Source of the DNA: Microlunatus parietis
GTDB taxonomy: Bacteria; Actinomycetota; Actinomycetes; Propionibacteriales; Propionibacteriaceae
Assembly (NCBI RefSeq): GCF_013407955.1
Contig: NZ_JACCBU010000001.1
Span: 6,696,001 to 6,760,000, forward strand
Reading direction: 5' to 3'
DNA length: 64,000 bases
The notes under the pieces are model-generated. The model saw only the letters and a list, made by a program, of their open reading frames with translations. It had not been told where the DNA came from and searched no databases. The stretch's first letter is position 1; every line of letters starts with the position of its first letter. A program made the translations under genes and the position numbers. Below, piece by piece: positions 8,814 to 18,312 of the stretch.

Positions 8814-9020
8814 ATGTATCTCATGCCTCCGGAAACGCCCCGCGAAGAGTACGCCAAGCTGCTGGTGTCTCGCGCCGAGGAGAGAGTGGCACACCGGCTG
8901 TCGCGCCGGCGGAGGGAATTCCAACCGCCGGCCCGGGTCCGCGCCGCCTGGCGGAGCCTGACCCGGATCCTGCTCGCCCGGCGATCTCGCTTGGTGGCGC
9001 GCACGTTCGGCGAACTGTGA
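8814..9020 (+). CDS. Small basic hypothetical protein
   Basis: A 68-residue open frame with ATG at 8814 preceded by GAGGAG at about 8 bp. It encodes a strongly basic, Arg-rich peptide (RAEERVAHRLSRRRREF) with no membrane segment. The frame stays open from 8721 directly behind the TetR stop, and GC3 is high only from the chosen ATG. No family recognised. It may be a short DNA- or RNA-binding protein or a spurious frame. Confidence 0.4.
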   Translation: MYLMPPETPREEYAKLLVSRAEERVAHRLSRRRREFQPPARVRAAWRSLTRILLARRSRLVARTFGEL

Positions 9021-9058
9021 TCTTCGAGGAAGGGTCGTCGGGATCCGAACTGCGGGCA

Positions 9059-9775
9059 TCAGCTGAACTCCGTGGTGGCGGTCCCGTCGACGAATGTCGC
9101 CGGAACGCGCAGTTCGCCTAGGGTGATTCCGGTGCCGAGTCGACCGGGATCACCGCCTCGGACCAGATAGTCGACCAGCAGCACGGCTGCGACTCGAGGG
9201 TGCAGTGGTTCAACTCCGGGCCGCAAGATCACGAGATGGAACACCGATCTGGGCACGAGGGCCAGCGCCGCCGCGATGACGATCAGCATGATCGCGATCC
9301 AGCCGACCGTTGGCCCGATCAGGTGGAGGTGTCCCGTCACCGAATACAGGGCGGCCAGACCCAGCGGCAGCGCGGCCGAGACCGACCAACCAACGATCCG
9401 CAGCAATGGCTTCCGGCGCCGTTCCGGGCGGGCCCGGTCTGGTCCGGCCATTCGGAGCAGCCGGCGCCGTCCGAGGAAGACCCGGACCGTGCAATCGTCG
9501 ATGGTGACGAGAAGGGGATGAAACGCCGGCAGGGCCACCACGAGCCACGCCAGCGGGCACATCCCGAGCAGAACGGCGGTGGCTGCCACAGCGTTCGGCA
9601 CGGGAAATGCGCCCAGGAACGGGGCCGACGCGAGAAGTGGGATCCCGACGAGGATCAGGGCAGATCGGAGGTGCACCACACTGACGGCATCCCGTGGGCG
9701 GCTGGGCTCGAACCGCGGCAGCAGCGCTGCGATCTCGTGTTCGGAGTACCCGGCCTCTCGCGCCTCACGCCACAT
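9059..9775 (-). CDS. Hypothetical multi-pass membrane protein
   Basis: A 238-residue protein with an N-terminal soluble stretch of about 40 residues and four or five hydrophobic segments (for example SALILVGIPLLASAPFL, AVAATAVLLGMCPLAWLVVA and VGWIAIMLIVIAAALALV). A basic loop GRRRLLRMAGPDRARPERRR lies near the middle. No family is recognised. It stands alone on the minus strand and ends just after the small convergent open frame at 8814-9020. Confidence 0.6.
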   Translation of the reverse strand: MWREAREAGYSEHEIAALLPRFEPSRPRDAVSVVHLRSALILVGIPLLASAPFLGAFPVPNAVAATAVLLGMCPLAWLVVALPAFHPLLVTIDDCTVRVFLGRRRLLRMAGPDRARPERRRKPLLRIVGWSVSAALPLGLAALYSVTGHLHLIGPTVGWIAIMLIVIAAALALVPRSVFHLVILRPGVEPLHPRVAAVLLVDYLVRGGDPGRLGTGITLGELRVPATFVDGTATTEFS

Positions 9776-10088
9776 CGTCAGGACCCTTGGGCTCGTGTCG
9801 ACTGGTGACCTCTGCGGGCTTGGGCCAGTTCGCCGGTGGCAGTCGGCTACTGCTGCCGTCGGCCTCGAGTCCGGCCGCCCCCTTCACGGCTCGAAGCTCT
9901 TGCACATCACCCTCCCTTCGGGACGCACCTCGGTCGCACCATCCCGGTTGGCCGTGGTGCCCGGTGGTCTTCGGTTGCGCCGAACTCTAGGCAGGGCCAC
10001 TGACCCCGCACTGACGTGCGCGACCAACGGCGCTGATCTTCCGATCCGGGAGAGGGTCCTGCGGGGGCCTGACTCGGAATTGACTCTA
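9776..10088. other. Intergenic region between divergent genes
   Basis: About 310 bp between the membrane-protein gene and the mutasome operon. Apart from the SOS box at its right edge nothing supportable was seen. Open frames here have poor codon use. Confidence 0.5.
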
Positions 10089-10104
10089 TCGAACTTGTGT
10101 TCGA
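10089..10104 (+). promoter_or_regulatory. SOS box (LexA site) of the mutasome operon
   Basis: TCGAACTTGTGTTCGA is an exact match to the actinobacterial LexA consensus TCGAAC-N4-GTTCGA. It lies 11 bp before the imuA' ATG, so LexA would cover the promoter of the whole imuA'-imuB-dnaE2 operon. Confidence 0.93.
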
Positions 10105-10114
10105 TTATGGGTTC

Positions 10115-10786
10115 ATGAGTGTCGCCCGCCTTCCGGACTCCGCGCGGATCCGCGAACTGCAGGACCGGGTGCTGCGGATGCAGGGCAGCGGAATCTCCCG
10201 GGCCCTGCCGGTGATCGCGCCGCTGGAGCCACTGCTGGTGCCCCGGACCGGCGGGACGTACGTGGTGGACAGCCCGAGCCTGGCGATGCTGCTGATGGCG
10301 GCGCCGTCCCAGGCGGGGGAATGGGTCGCTGTGGTCGGTGCGGCGGACTTCGGGCTCGCGGCGGCGGCGGGCTTCGGCGTCGACCTGACCCGGACCATCG
10401 CGGTGCCCGAGCCGGGTGAGCGCTGGCCGGACGTAGTCGCCGGGCTGGCCGAGATCGTCTCGGTGATCATGGTCCGGCCGCCCCGGGTGACCGAGCATCA
10501 GGCGGCCCGGCTGCGGACCAGGCTGCGGACCAGGCTGCGGCAGCGGGACGCGATGTTGATCAGCTGGGGCGACTGGCCGCGCAGCGAAGCTCGGCTGGGC
10601 ATCGAGTCCTCGGCCTGGGACGGACTGGGCCGGGGACATGGGCGGATCACCGGCCGCCGGACCGTGGTGACGGTGCGCCGGGCCGGCCGCCCGGCGAGCC
10701 GGATCGAGCTGTGGCTGCCCGGTCCGGATCTCCGGGTCGACACGGTCCCCGAGATCGCCGAGGAACGCATCGCGGAGGCGGTCTGA
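10115..10786 (+). CDS. imuA': ImuA' (SOS mutagenesis accessory protein)
   Basis: A 223-residue protein in the position of ImuA', first gene of the damage-inducible mutasome. It has the RecA-like core pattern (TYVVDSPSLAMLLMAAPSQAG, WVAVVGAADFGLAAAAGFGV) but no intact Walker A, as is usual for actinobacterial ImuA'. The ATG at 10115 was chosen because an in-frame GTG at 10097 lies inside the SOS box. A 12-bp unit is repeated in tandem near 10510-10540, giving RLRTRLRTRLRQR. The stop is 1 bp before imuB. It acts with ImuB and DnaE2 in error-prone lesion bypass. Confidence 0.88.
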   Translation: MSVARLPDSARIRELQDRVLRMQGSGISRALPVIAPLEPLLVPRTGGTYVVDSPSLAMLLMAAPSQAGEWVAVVGAADFGLAAAAGFGVDLTRTIAVPEPGERWPDVVAGLAEIVSVIMVRPPRVTEHQAARLRTRLRTRLRQRDAMLISWGDWPRSEARLGIESSAWDGLGRGHGRITGRRTVVTVRRAGRPASRIELWLPGPDLRVDTVPEIAEERIAEAV

Positions 10787-10787
10787 G

Positions 10788-12359
10788 ATGGCGCGCGGTC
10801 CGGAGCGGGTCATGCCACCAGCCCGCGTGATGGTCGTGTGGTGCCCGGACTGGCCGGTGGTCGCGGCCCGGACCGAGGAGGACCTGGCACCGGACGTGCC
10901 GATCGCGGTGATCGCGCGCGGCGAGGTGTATGCCTGCTCCGCGGCGGCCCGGTCCGAGGGGGTACGGGTGGGGCAGCGCCGCCGGGACGCGGTCGGACGG
11001 TGCCCGGAGTTGACCCTGCTGGACCATCAGCCCGACCGCGATCTCCGGGTCTTCGGCGCGGTGCTGGCGGCGATGGAGGAGGTCAGCACCGGCGTGATGC
11101 CGATCGCCCCGGGCCGGTGCGCGGTCCGGGTGCCGAGCCGCTTCTACGGCGGCGAGAGCGAGGCGGCCGCGGTGATCGCCGAGCAACTGGTCCGGTCCGG
11201 CGTCTGGGACTGCCGGATCGGCATCGCCGACGGGGTGTTCGCGGCCGAGCAGGCGGCCCGGCTGGCCGACCAGCAGGGGCACCGGGTGGTGCCGCCGGGC
11301 GGCTCGGCCGCCTTCCTGGCGCCGCTGCCGATCCGGGCGCTCGACGAGCCGGAGCTGGTCAGTCTCTTGTCCCGGTTGGGGATCAAGACCCTCGGCGCGT
11401 TCGCCGCGCTGTCGGCGCGGGATGTGGTGACCCGGTTCGGCAAGCCCGGCGGGCGACTGCACCGGCTGGCCGGCGGCGCCGACGCCGGGCTGCTGGCCAG
11501 CCGTACCCCGCCGCTGGAGTTCACCCGGGTCTGCCGGTTCGAGCCGGGCCTGACCTCGGTTGAGACGATCGGCTTCAGCCTCCGGCAGACCGCGGACGCC
11601 TTTGTCGCCGGACTGGCCCGGCACGGCCTGGTCAGCACCACGGTCCGGATCGAGGCCGAGACCGAGCCGCTGTGGTCCGAATCGGGATCCGGCGACGGCT
11701 GGGTCGGCACCCGCCGCTGGGCCCATCCGCGGTGGTTCGGCTCGGCCGACCTGATCGACCGGGTGCGCTGGCAGCTGCAGGCCGATCCGGCACCGGCACC
11801 GGTGATCGAGGTTCGGCTGATCCCGGAGGGCATCGAGCCGCTCAGCGATCAGGGTGAGGGACTCTGGGGCAGCGCCCCGGATGAGCGGATCGAGCGTGGC
11901 ATCGCCCGGCTGCAGAGCATGCTCGGTCACGAAGGCGTCCAGGCGGTCGGGCTGCAGGGCGGCCGCGATCCGGCCGACCGGCAGTCGGCGTCGGCGTGGG
12001 GCGAGCAGCCGGTCGGTCGCCGGCCGGTCGAGCTGCCCTGGCCCGGCAGCATCCCGCCGCCCGCCCCGACCCGGGTGTTTGCCGAGCGCCGCCCGGCGAT
12101 GGTGTACGGCCACGACGGCCGCCCGGTCCGGCTCACCGACCGCGGGCTGATCACCACCGAACCGATCAGCTTCCGTACCGACTCCGACCGGGCCCGCCGG
12201 ATCCAGGCCTGGGCCGGCCCCTGGCCGATCGAGGAACAGTGGTGGGACCCGGCCCGGCACCGGAAACTGGCCCGCTTCCAGGTCGTCGGCTCCGACGGCA
12301 CCGCCTGGCTGTTGATCTTGGAGAACGACGACTGGTACGCGGAGGCCTGCTATGAGTAG
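10788..12359 (+). CDS. imuB: ImuB, catalytically inactive Y-family polymerase homolog
   Basis: A 523-residue Y-family-like protein. The N-terminus reads VWCPDWPVVAA where an active DinB has its first metal site, and the second acidic motif SxDE is replaced near STGVMPIAPGRCAV, so it should not polymerise. ImuB bridges the beta clamp, ImuA' and DnaE2. A QGEGLWG segment near residue 356 resembles the clamp-binding QLPLWG of the mycobacterial protein; this match is by eye. The start lies 1 bp after the imuA' stop and an AMP-like spacing of 17 bp separates it from dnaE2, consistent with one operon. Confidence 0.93.
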   Translation: MARGPERVMPPARVMVVWCPDWPVVAARTEEDLAPDVPIAVIARGEVYACSAAARSEGVRVGQRRRDAVGRCPELTLLDHQPDRDLRVFGAVLAAMEEVSTGVMPIAPGRCAVRVPSRFYGGESEAAAVIAEQLVRSGVWDCRIGIADGVFAAEQAARLADQQGHRVVPPGGSAAFLAPLPIRALDEPELVSLLSRLGIKTLGAFAALSARDVVTRFGKPGGRLHRLAGGADAGLLASRTPPLEFTRVCRFEPGLTSVETIGFSLRQTADAFVAGLARHGLVSTTVRIEAETEPLWSESGSGDGWVGTRRWAHPRWFGSADLIDRVRWQLQADPAPAPVIEVRLIPEGIEPLSDQGEGLWGSAPDERIERGIARLQSMLGHEGVQAVGLQGGRDPADRQSASAWGEQPVGRRPVELPWPGSIPPPAPTRVFAERRPAMVYGHDGRPVRLTDRGLITTEPISFRTDSDRARRIQAWAGPWPIEEQWWDPARHRKLARFQVVGSDGTAWLLILENDDWYAEACYE

Positions 12360-12376
12360 CCCGGAGGGGAGCCGCC

Positions 12377-15300
12377 ATGGGCTGGCATAACCCGGACATC
12401 CCGTGGTCGGAACTGGAACGGCGGCTCTCCGGCCGGCCGGAGGCCCATCCCGGGGCGACGCCCGAGACCGACTCGGCGCCGGGCTGGAAGCAACGGAAGC
12501 CGCGCCGCCCGATCCGGGACGTCAAGCGGCCGGACGGCCCGGTGGTGCCGTACGCGGAGCTGCACTGCCACAGCAACTTCAGCTTCCTGGACGGTGCCTC
12601 CGAGCCGGAGGACCTGGTGGCGACGGCCGTCGCGCTCGGCCTGTCGGCGTTGGCGATCACCGACCACGACGGCTTCTACGCAGCACCCCGGATCGCCGAG
12701 GTGGCGGCCGAGTGCGAGCTGCGTACGGTCTACGGCGCGGAACTCTCGCTCGACCTGCCGGAGCAGCAGGTCGGCGTCGCCGATCCGGTCGGGTCGCACC
12801 TGGTGATGCTGGCCCGCGGCGTCGAGGGCTATCACCGGTTGTCCGCGGCGATGACCGAGGCCCACCTGCGGACGCCGGAGAAGGGCCGGCCGGTGCACCA
12901 GCTGGAGCAGTTGGCCGAGTTCGGCCGTGATCACTGGACGGTGCTGACCGGCTGCCGGAAGGGGCCGGTCCGGCGGGCGCTGGCGGCCGGCGGCGAGTCG
13001 GCGGCGGCCGCGGAGCTGGACCGGCTGGTCGCTCTGTTCGGCGCCGACAACGTCGTCGTGGAACTGTTCGACCATGATCAACCGGACGACTCCTTGATCA
13101 ACGACCGGCTGGCCGGGCTCGCCGATGATCATGGTCTGCCGGTGGTGGCGACCAACAACGTGCACTACGCGACTCCCGACGACTACCGGTTGGCGACGGC
13201 GATGGCGGCGGTCCGGGCCCGGCGCGACCTGGCCGCGATGGACGGCTGGCTGCCGCCGCCGACGGCCTTCCTCAGGTCCGGCGAGGAGATGATCACGAAG
13301 TTCCGGCGCCATCCCGAGGCGGTACGGCAGTCGGTCCGGATCGCGGCCGAGTGCGGCTTCGACCTGAGCCTGGCCAAGCCGAAGCTGCCGAAGCTGGCGA
13401 TGGTGGAGCCCGGCCACACGCCGACCAGCTGGCTCCGGCAGCTGACCCGGCTCGGTGCCGACAAGTTCTACCGGGGCAACCGGGAGGAGGCGGAGGAACG
13501 GCTGCAGCGCGAGCTGGCGGTGATCGAGAGCAAGGGCTTCGAGGGTTACTTCCTGATCGTGCACGACATGGTGGAGTACGCCCGGGAGCGGGGGATTCTC
13601 TGCCAGGGCAGGGGATCGGCGGCCAACTCGGTGGTCTGCTACGTGCTCGAGATCACCGCCGTCGACCCGATCAAGTTCGGGCTGCCGTTCGAGCGGTTCC
13701 TGTCCGCGACCCGGGACGAGGAGCCCGACATCGACGTCGACTTCGACGCCGCCCGCCGGGAGGAGGTGATCCAGGAGGTCTACCGCCGCTACGGCCGGCG
13801 CAACGCCGCCCAGGTGGCCAACGTGATCAGCTACCGGCCGCGGTCAGCGATCCGGGACGCCGCCAAGGCGCTCGGCTTCTCCACCGGCCAGCAGGACGCC
13901 TGGTCCAAGCAGCAGGACAGCTGGGCCGCGATCGGGTCCGCCGATGATCATGACATCCCCAAGCCGGTGATCGACCTGGCCCTGCAGTTCCTGGGCGGCC
14001 CGCGGCACCTCGGCATCCACTCCGGCGGGATGGTGCTGACCGATCGGCCGATCTCCGAGGTGTGCCCGATCGAGCCGGCCCGGATGGAGAACCGCACCGT
14101 GCTGCAGTGGGACAAGGACGGCTGCGCGACGATGGGCCTGGTCAAGTTCGACTTCCTCGGCCTGGGCATCCTGAACGCGATCCAGCACACGCTGACCGTG
14201 GTCGCCGAGCAGCTCGGCGAGACCTGGACCCTGGCCACCCTGCCGAAGGAGGAGGCCGGGGTGTACGACATGCTCTGCCGGGCCGACTCGGTCGGCGTCT
14301 TCCAGGTGGAGAGCCGAGCCCAGATCGGCACCCTGCCCCGGCTGCAGCCACGGAAGTTCTACGACCTGGTGATCGAGGTCGCGCTGATCCGTCCCGGCCC
14401 GATCCAGGGCGGCGCCGTGCACCCGTACCTGCGGCGGAAGATGGGTGCCGAGCCGGTGACCTATCCGCACCCGTTGCTGGAGCCGGTGCTGAAACGGACC
14501 CTCGGTGTGCCGCTGTTCCAGGAGCAGCTGATGCAGATCGCGGTGGCCGTCGGCGGCTGTACGGGTGACGACGCCGACCTGCTCCGCCGCGCGATGGGTT
14601 CCAGCCGCGGCACCGAGAAGATCGAACGGCTGCGCGACAAGCTGTATCAGGGGATGGCCCGCAACGGCATCGAGGGTGCGCTGGCCGACGACATCTACGC
14701 CCGGATCCAGGCGTTCGCCAACTTCGGGTTCGCCGAGTCGCACGCGATCAGCTTCGCGCTGCTGGTCTACGCCTCGTCCTGGCTGAAACTGCACTATCCG
14801 GGGGCGTTCCTGATCGGGCTGCTCCGGGCCCAGCCGATGGGCTTCTACTCGGTCCAGTCGCTGACCGCCGACGCCCGCCGGCACGGGGTCCGGGTGCTCC
14901 GGCCCGACATCGTCCGGTCCGGCGTCGACTCCGACCTCGAACCGCTCGAGGAGGGGAATCGCGAGGCGTCGTTCCCTGAGCTTGTCGAAGGACCAGGCCC
15001 GGTGCACCCGCTCCGCTCGACCGGCGATCCGCGCTGCCTCGACGAGCACCAGCCGCCGGTCGAGAAGTTCGACCCGGACTCACCGGACCGGACCGCCGAG
15101 CATCGCCGGGACGGCCGGTTCGCCGTCCGGCTCGGCTTCACCGACGTGCACGGGATCGGAGAAGAGGTCGCCGAGCGGCTGGTCGCGGCCCGGGCCGAGC
15201 GTCCGTACACCTCGATGAACGACGTCATCCGCCGGGCCGGGCTGACCACCGCCCAGGCCGAGGTGCTGGCTACCGCGGGCGCCTTCGACAGCTTCGGCCT

Positions 15301-15838
15301 GAGCCGGCGGCAGGCCCTGTGGAACGCCGGGTACGCCGACAGCGCCGAGCAGCTGCCGGGCTCGGCGATCGACGCGGCGCCGCCGACGCTGCCGGGGATG
15401 AGCGCGGCCGAGCTCACGCTGGCCGATCTGTGGGCGACCCGGATCTCGCCCGATGATCATCCGCTGGACCATCTCCGGGAACTGCTGGACGGTCACGACG
15501 TCCTGCCGGTCGCGGCCCTCGGCGCGGCGTACGACCGGCGCCGGGTCAGGGTGGCCGGCCTGGTCACCCACCGGCAGCGGCCGGGCACCGCGAAGGGGGT
15601 CACCTTCCTCAATCTCGAGGACGAGACCGGGATGCTCAACGTGGTCTGTTCAGCGTCCCTGTGGTCCCGCTATCGGCGGCCGGCGCGGGGCAGCAACAGC
15701 CTGGTCATCCGCGGCGTGATCGAGCACACGTCGGGCGTCACCAATCTGGTCGCGGACCGGATCGAAACGCTCGCCAACGTGCTCGGTGAGCTCGGCGCGA
15801 TGATCCCGGCTCGCCATAGCTCCCGCGACTTTCATTAG
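12377..15838 (+). CDS. dnaE2: DnaE2 (ImuC) error-prone DNA polymerase III alpha subunit
   Basis: A 1153-residue C-family polymerase, close to the usual length. The PHP domain occupies about residues 55-260 (ELHCHSNFSFLDG, ITDHDG), the palm contains PDIDVDFD near 450-457, followed by fingers, tandem HhH (FAVRLGFTDVHGIG) and an OB fold (VRVAGLVTHRQRPGTAKG). The C-terminus HSSRDFH is typical of DnaE2. It is the catalytic part of the mutasome. Between palm/fingers and HhH a low-complexity linker of about 55 residues contains an in-frame copy of the CCTGAGCTTGTCGAAGG repeat. Its 3' end overlaps a convergent DUF998 gene by 189 bp. Confidence 0.96.
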   Translation: MGWHNPDIPWSELERRLSGRPEAHPGATPETDSAPGWKQRKPRRPIRDVKRPDGPVVPYAELHCHSNFSFLDGASEPEDLVATAVALGLSALAITDHDGFYAAPRIAEVAAECELRTVYGAELSLDLPEQQVGVADPVGSHLVMLARGVEGYHRLSAAMTEAHLRTPEKGRPVHQLEQLAEFGRDHWTVLTGCRKGPVRRALAAGGESAAAAELDRLVALFGADNVVVELFDHDQPDDSLINDRLAGLADDHGLPVVATNNVHYATPDDYRLATAMAAVRARRDLAAMDGWLPPPTAFLRSGEEMITKFRRHPEAVRQSVRIAAECGFDLSLAKPKLPKLAMVEPGHTPTSWLRQLTRLGADKFYRGNREEAEERLQRELAVIESKGFEGYFLIVHDMVEYARERGILCQGRGSAANSVVCYVLEITAVDPIKFGLPFERFLSATRDEEPDIDVDFDAARREEVIQEVYRRYGRRNAAQVANVISYRPRSAIRDAAKALGFSTGQQDAWSKQQDSWAAIGSADDHDIPKPVIDLALQFLGGPRHLGIHSGGMVLTDRPISEVCPIEPARMENRTVLQWDKDGCATMGLVKFDFLGLGILNAIQHTLTVVAEQLGETWTLATLPKEEAGVYDMLCRADSVGVFQVESRAQIGTLPRLQPRKFYDLVIEVALIRPGPIQGGAVHPYLRRKMGAEPVTYPHPLLEPVLKRTLGVPLFQEQLMQIAVAVGGCTGDDADLLRRAMGSSRGTEKIERLRDKLYQGMARNGIEGALADDIYARIQAFANFGFAESHAISFALLVYASSWLKLHYPGAFLIGLLRAQPMGFYSVQSLTADARRHGVRVLRPDIVRSGVDSDLEPLEEGNREASFPELVEGPGPVHPLRSTGDPRCLDEHQPPVEKFDPDSPDRTAEHRRDGRFAVRLGFTDVHGIGEEVAERLVAARAERPYTSMNDVIRRAGLTTAQAEVLATAGAFDSFGLSRRQALWNAGYADSAEQLPGSAIDAAPPTLPGMSAAELTLADLWATRISPDDHPLDHLRELLDGHDVLPVAALGAAYDRRRVRVAGLVTHRQRPGTAKGVTFLNLEDETGMLNVVCSASLWSRYRRPARGSNSLVIRGVIEHTSGVTNLVADRIETLANVLGELGAMIPARHSSRDFH
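14974..14991 (+). repeat. CCTGAGCTTGTCGAAGG repeat inside dnaE2
   Basis: CCCTGAGCTTGTCGAAGG at 14974-14991 is translated in frame as PELVEG within a variable linker of DnaE2. The following bases ACCAGGCCCGG are also shared with the copy in adnA at 62828. Confidence 0.85.
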
Positions 15839-16618
15839 CGGACCCGTCACTAGGCCGCCGTTGGCGCTGATCAACCGTTCCTCGGCGGCAGCGGCGGCGG
15901 CGTTCAGCTCGGCCGCGGTCTGATTGCCGAACGCGAACCCGAGCAGGATCAGGTTCTGGATCAGGACGCCGAAGCCGATCCGTTCGAACAACCCGAAGGC
16001 CGGCAGCCCGGTCCCGGTGATCAAGAACATCGCGAAATGCACCACCAGGGCGGCCAGCACCCCGTACAGCAGCCAACTGGCGACCGTGGTCAGCTTGCCG
16101 GGATAGCCGGCCAGCACCACGGCCGGGGCGGAGCGGGCCAGCACCAGTCCGGCTGCCGGCAGCGCCAGCAGCGCCCAGCCGGCTCCGATCCGGTGGATCA
16201 TCGAGCTGACCGTCGGGCTGACGGCTTCCGGAAGGTCCGTCGGCAGTACGCCGGAGATGAACAGACCGACGGCGAAGCTGATCAACAGGCCGACCACCCA
16301 GCGCAGCCGACCGCGCAGCTCCGGCCACAGCTTGGCCGCCCGGTGCACCCGGTGGGCCAGGATGACGCCGCACCCGGCCAGCAGCGAGGCGCTGAACCAC
16401 ACCATGAGGTAGCCGCCGGGGATCCAGACGTAGTCGCTGACCGGTGCGAACACGGGGTTGATCGTCGCCGCTCCGGTCAGATGAGCGATCACCATGGGCG
16501 GGATGGCCAGCAGTGCACCGACCGTCACCCAGGTCTGGGTCCGCAGCGATGATTGCGAGAACTTCGACCGCGACTGCTTCGACCGGGCCGAGCGAGAAGC
16601 CTTCGACGCGTTCGACAT
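15650..16618 (-). CDS. DUF998 membrane protein 1, overlapping dnaE2 antisense
   Basis: A 322-residue protein with about six membrane segments and the DUF998-like pattern VSDYVWIPGGYLM ... SGVLPTDLPEA ... MIHRIGAGWALLALPAAG. A Ser/Lys/Arg-rich cytoplasmic head precedes the first segment. It is one of three tandem paralogs. The conserved part ends near residue 255; the last 60-odd residues (from ASRDHRAELTEH) are read antisense through the 3' end of dnaE2, giving a 189-bp convergent overlap. The tail is probably a product of loss of the ancestral stop. Function unknown. Confidence 0.8.
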   Translation of the reverse strand: MSNASKASRSARSKQSRSKFSQSSLRTQTWVTVGALLAIPPMVIAHLTGAATINPVFAPVSDYVWIPGGYLMVWFSASLLAGCGVILAHRVHRAAKLWPELRGRLRWVVGLLISFAVGLFISGVLPTDLPEAVSPTVSSMIHRIGAGWALLALPAAGLVLARSAPAVVLAGYPGKLTTVASWLLYGVLAALVVHFAMFLITGTGLPAFGLFERIGFGVLIQNLILLGFAFGNQTAAELNAAAAAAEERLISANGGLVTGPLMKVAGAMASRDHRAELTEHVGERFDPVRDQIGDARRVLDHAADDQAVAAPRRPPIAGPQGR

Positions 16619-16777
16619 GAGCCTCAGCTACGACCCCTTTCCGGTCCACCCGGACGTTCAGCCACTGGAGACCCCGGACAGGATATCGTCGAGCGGCGCA
16701 CGCGCGCCGCTCCTCGTTCCGTATGTCGCGACAACCCTGGTGGTCGTCACGCTCCCCGGCAGCACACCTGGGTCAAC

Positions 16778-17533
16778 TCAGGCCGCCTCGACGCTATTCC
16801 GGTCCGCGCCGCCGAGCACCGGTACGGCCTCGCGCGCGGGCACCCTGATCGCCGCCGGCGGCGCCACCGTGGTGGCCGGTCGCAGTGCCACGGCCAGCAG
16901 GATCAGGTAGCCGATCAGGAACGCGAATCCGATCCGCTCCAGCAGGCCGAAGGCCGGCAGCCCCGACCCGGCCAGGGCCAGCGGCAGGTGGATCGACAGG
17001 AAGATCAGCACCGCACCGAGCAGGCCGATCGCCAGCCCGACCAGGGACCGGGCGTGCCCGGCCCGGCACCAGCCGGAGGTACGGGCGACTAGGACGCCGG
17101 CCAGCGGCAGCGCCAGGAAGGACCAGGCCGCCCCGATTCGGTGGATGATCGCGGAGAGGGTCGCGGCCCCGGCGGCGCTGCCCGGCGGGTCGGTCGGGAA
17201 CAGCCCGACCAAGATCAGGGCGACGGCGAAGCTGATCAACAAGCCGGCGGCGGCCAGCGGACCGCGGGCCCGGGCGCTGCCGTACCGGCGGATCAGGTCG
17301 GCCGCGATGACCAGCCCGCAGCCGGCCAGCAGCAGCGAGCCGAGCAGCACCATCGGGTAGCCGCCCGGTACGAAGACGTAGTGGCTGATCGGCGCGACGA
17401 CCGGGTTCAGGCCGGTCCCGGTCACGTGCAGGACGGCCATCGGGACCAGCGAGATCAGCGACAGCGTCGCCACCACCGAGGGGGTCGCCGAGGTCGGGGC
17501 AGGCCTTGCGGAGCGGGTGATCGGCATGATCAA
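16778..17533 (-). CDS. DUF998 membrane protein 2
   Basis: A 251-residue paralog of its neighbours. It has the same pattern: ISHYVFVPGGYPM, LLLAGCGLVIAADLIRR, LFPTDPPGS, IIHRIGAAWSFLALPLAG and ERIGFAFLIGYLILL. About six transmembrane segments are present. The ATG at 17533 starts a short polar head. It is intact, whereas the paralog just upstream is frameshifted. Function unknown; the family is described only as a membrane domain. Confidence 0.85.
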   Translation of the reverse strand: MIMPITRSARPAPTSATPSVVATLSLISLVPMAVLHVTGTGLNPVVAPISHYVFVPGGYPMVLLGSLLLAGCGLVIAADLIRRYGSARARGPLAAAGLLISFAVALILVGLFPTDPPGSAAGAATLSAIIHRIGAAWSFLALPLAGVLVARTSGWCRAGHARSLVGLAIGLLGAVLIFLSIHLPLALAGSGLPAFGLLERIGFAFLIGYLILLAVALRPATTVAPPAAIRVPAREAVPVLGGADRNSVEAA

Positions 17534-17627
17534 CAGCGTTCCGGAATTCGCCGTCGCGATCGATCAGGCAGCCACCCGAACCGGACCTCGGGTTAACCCC
17601 ACCCGCGACGTGGTGCGGACCGGATGA

Positions 17628-18312
17628 TCATGGAACGGGTACGGCGACCCGGGCCGGGCTGCGCAGCACGACGGCGAGCAGGATCAGGTAGCCGATCATG
17701 AAACCGAACGCGATCCGTTCGACCAGGCCGAGGGCCGGGATCCCCTCCGCGCCGACGGCGAGCAGCGGGAGCTGGACCGACCCGAAGAGCAGCACGCCGC
17801 CAAGCAGGGCCGCGGCGAGCCGGGTCAGGGCGGCACCGCCGGCGGCGCCCAGCAGGCGCGGTGCCCGGGCCAGCACCAGACCGGCCAGCGGCAGCGAGAA
17901 GAAGGCCCAGCCGACGGCGACGCGGTGCACCAGTTCCCGGTTCGAGACGACGGTGGCTGCCGGCCGGGTCCGTCGGCACCACGCCGACCACGATCAGCGA
18001 GACGGCGAAGCTGGCCAGCAGGACCGCGCCGAACTGCTGCTGCCGGCTGTCCGCGTCGCGGAGCAGATCAGCCGCGATCACCGCGCCGCAGCCGGCCAGC
18101 AGCCAGGCCCCGAGCAGCACCATCGGGTAGCCGCCCGGCAGATGGACGTACTGGCTGATCGGGGCGGACAGCGGGTCGAGACTCGTACCGGAGAACTGGC
18201 CGGCCAGCACCGGCAGCGGCGACAGCATCGCCAGCGTGATCACGACGGCCGGCGGGACCCAGTTCGAGAGGGTCCGCGTGGCCTGGTGTTCCGGTCCGAG
18301 AGGGTTCGGCAT
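17628..18312 (-). pseudogene. DUF998 membrane protein 3, frameshifted
   Basis: The third tandem paralog. The frame from 18312 reads the family pattern to VVGVVPTDPAG and then leaves it. The remainder (VSNRELVHRVAVGWAFFSLPLAGLVL and so on) is in another frame and ends at 17628. The shift lies near 17956-17968 in a run of GGCCGGC, where one base appears to be in excess (or two missing). A sequencing error or a recent mutation are both possible; joined, the product would match paralog 2 in length. Confidence 0.75.

Noticed and set aside
12360..12376. Separate promoter for dnaE2
   Set aside because: Only 17 bp lie between imuB and dnaE2, enough for a ribosome site only.
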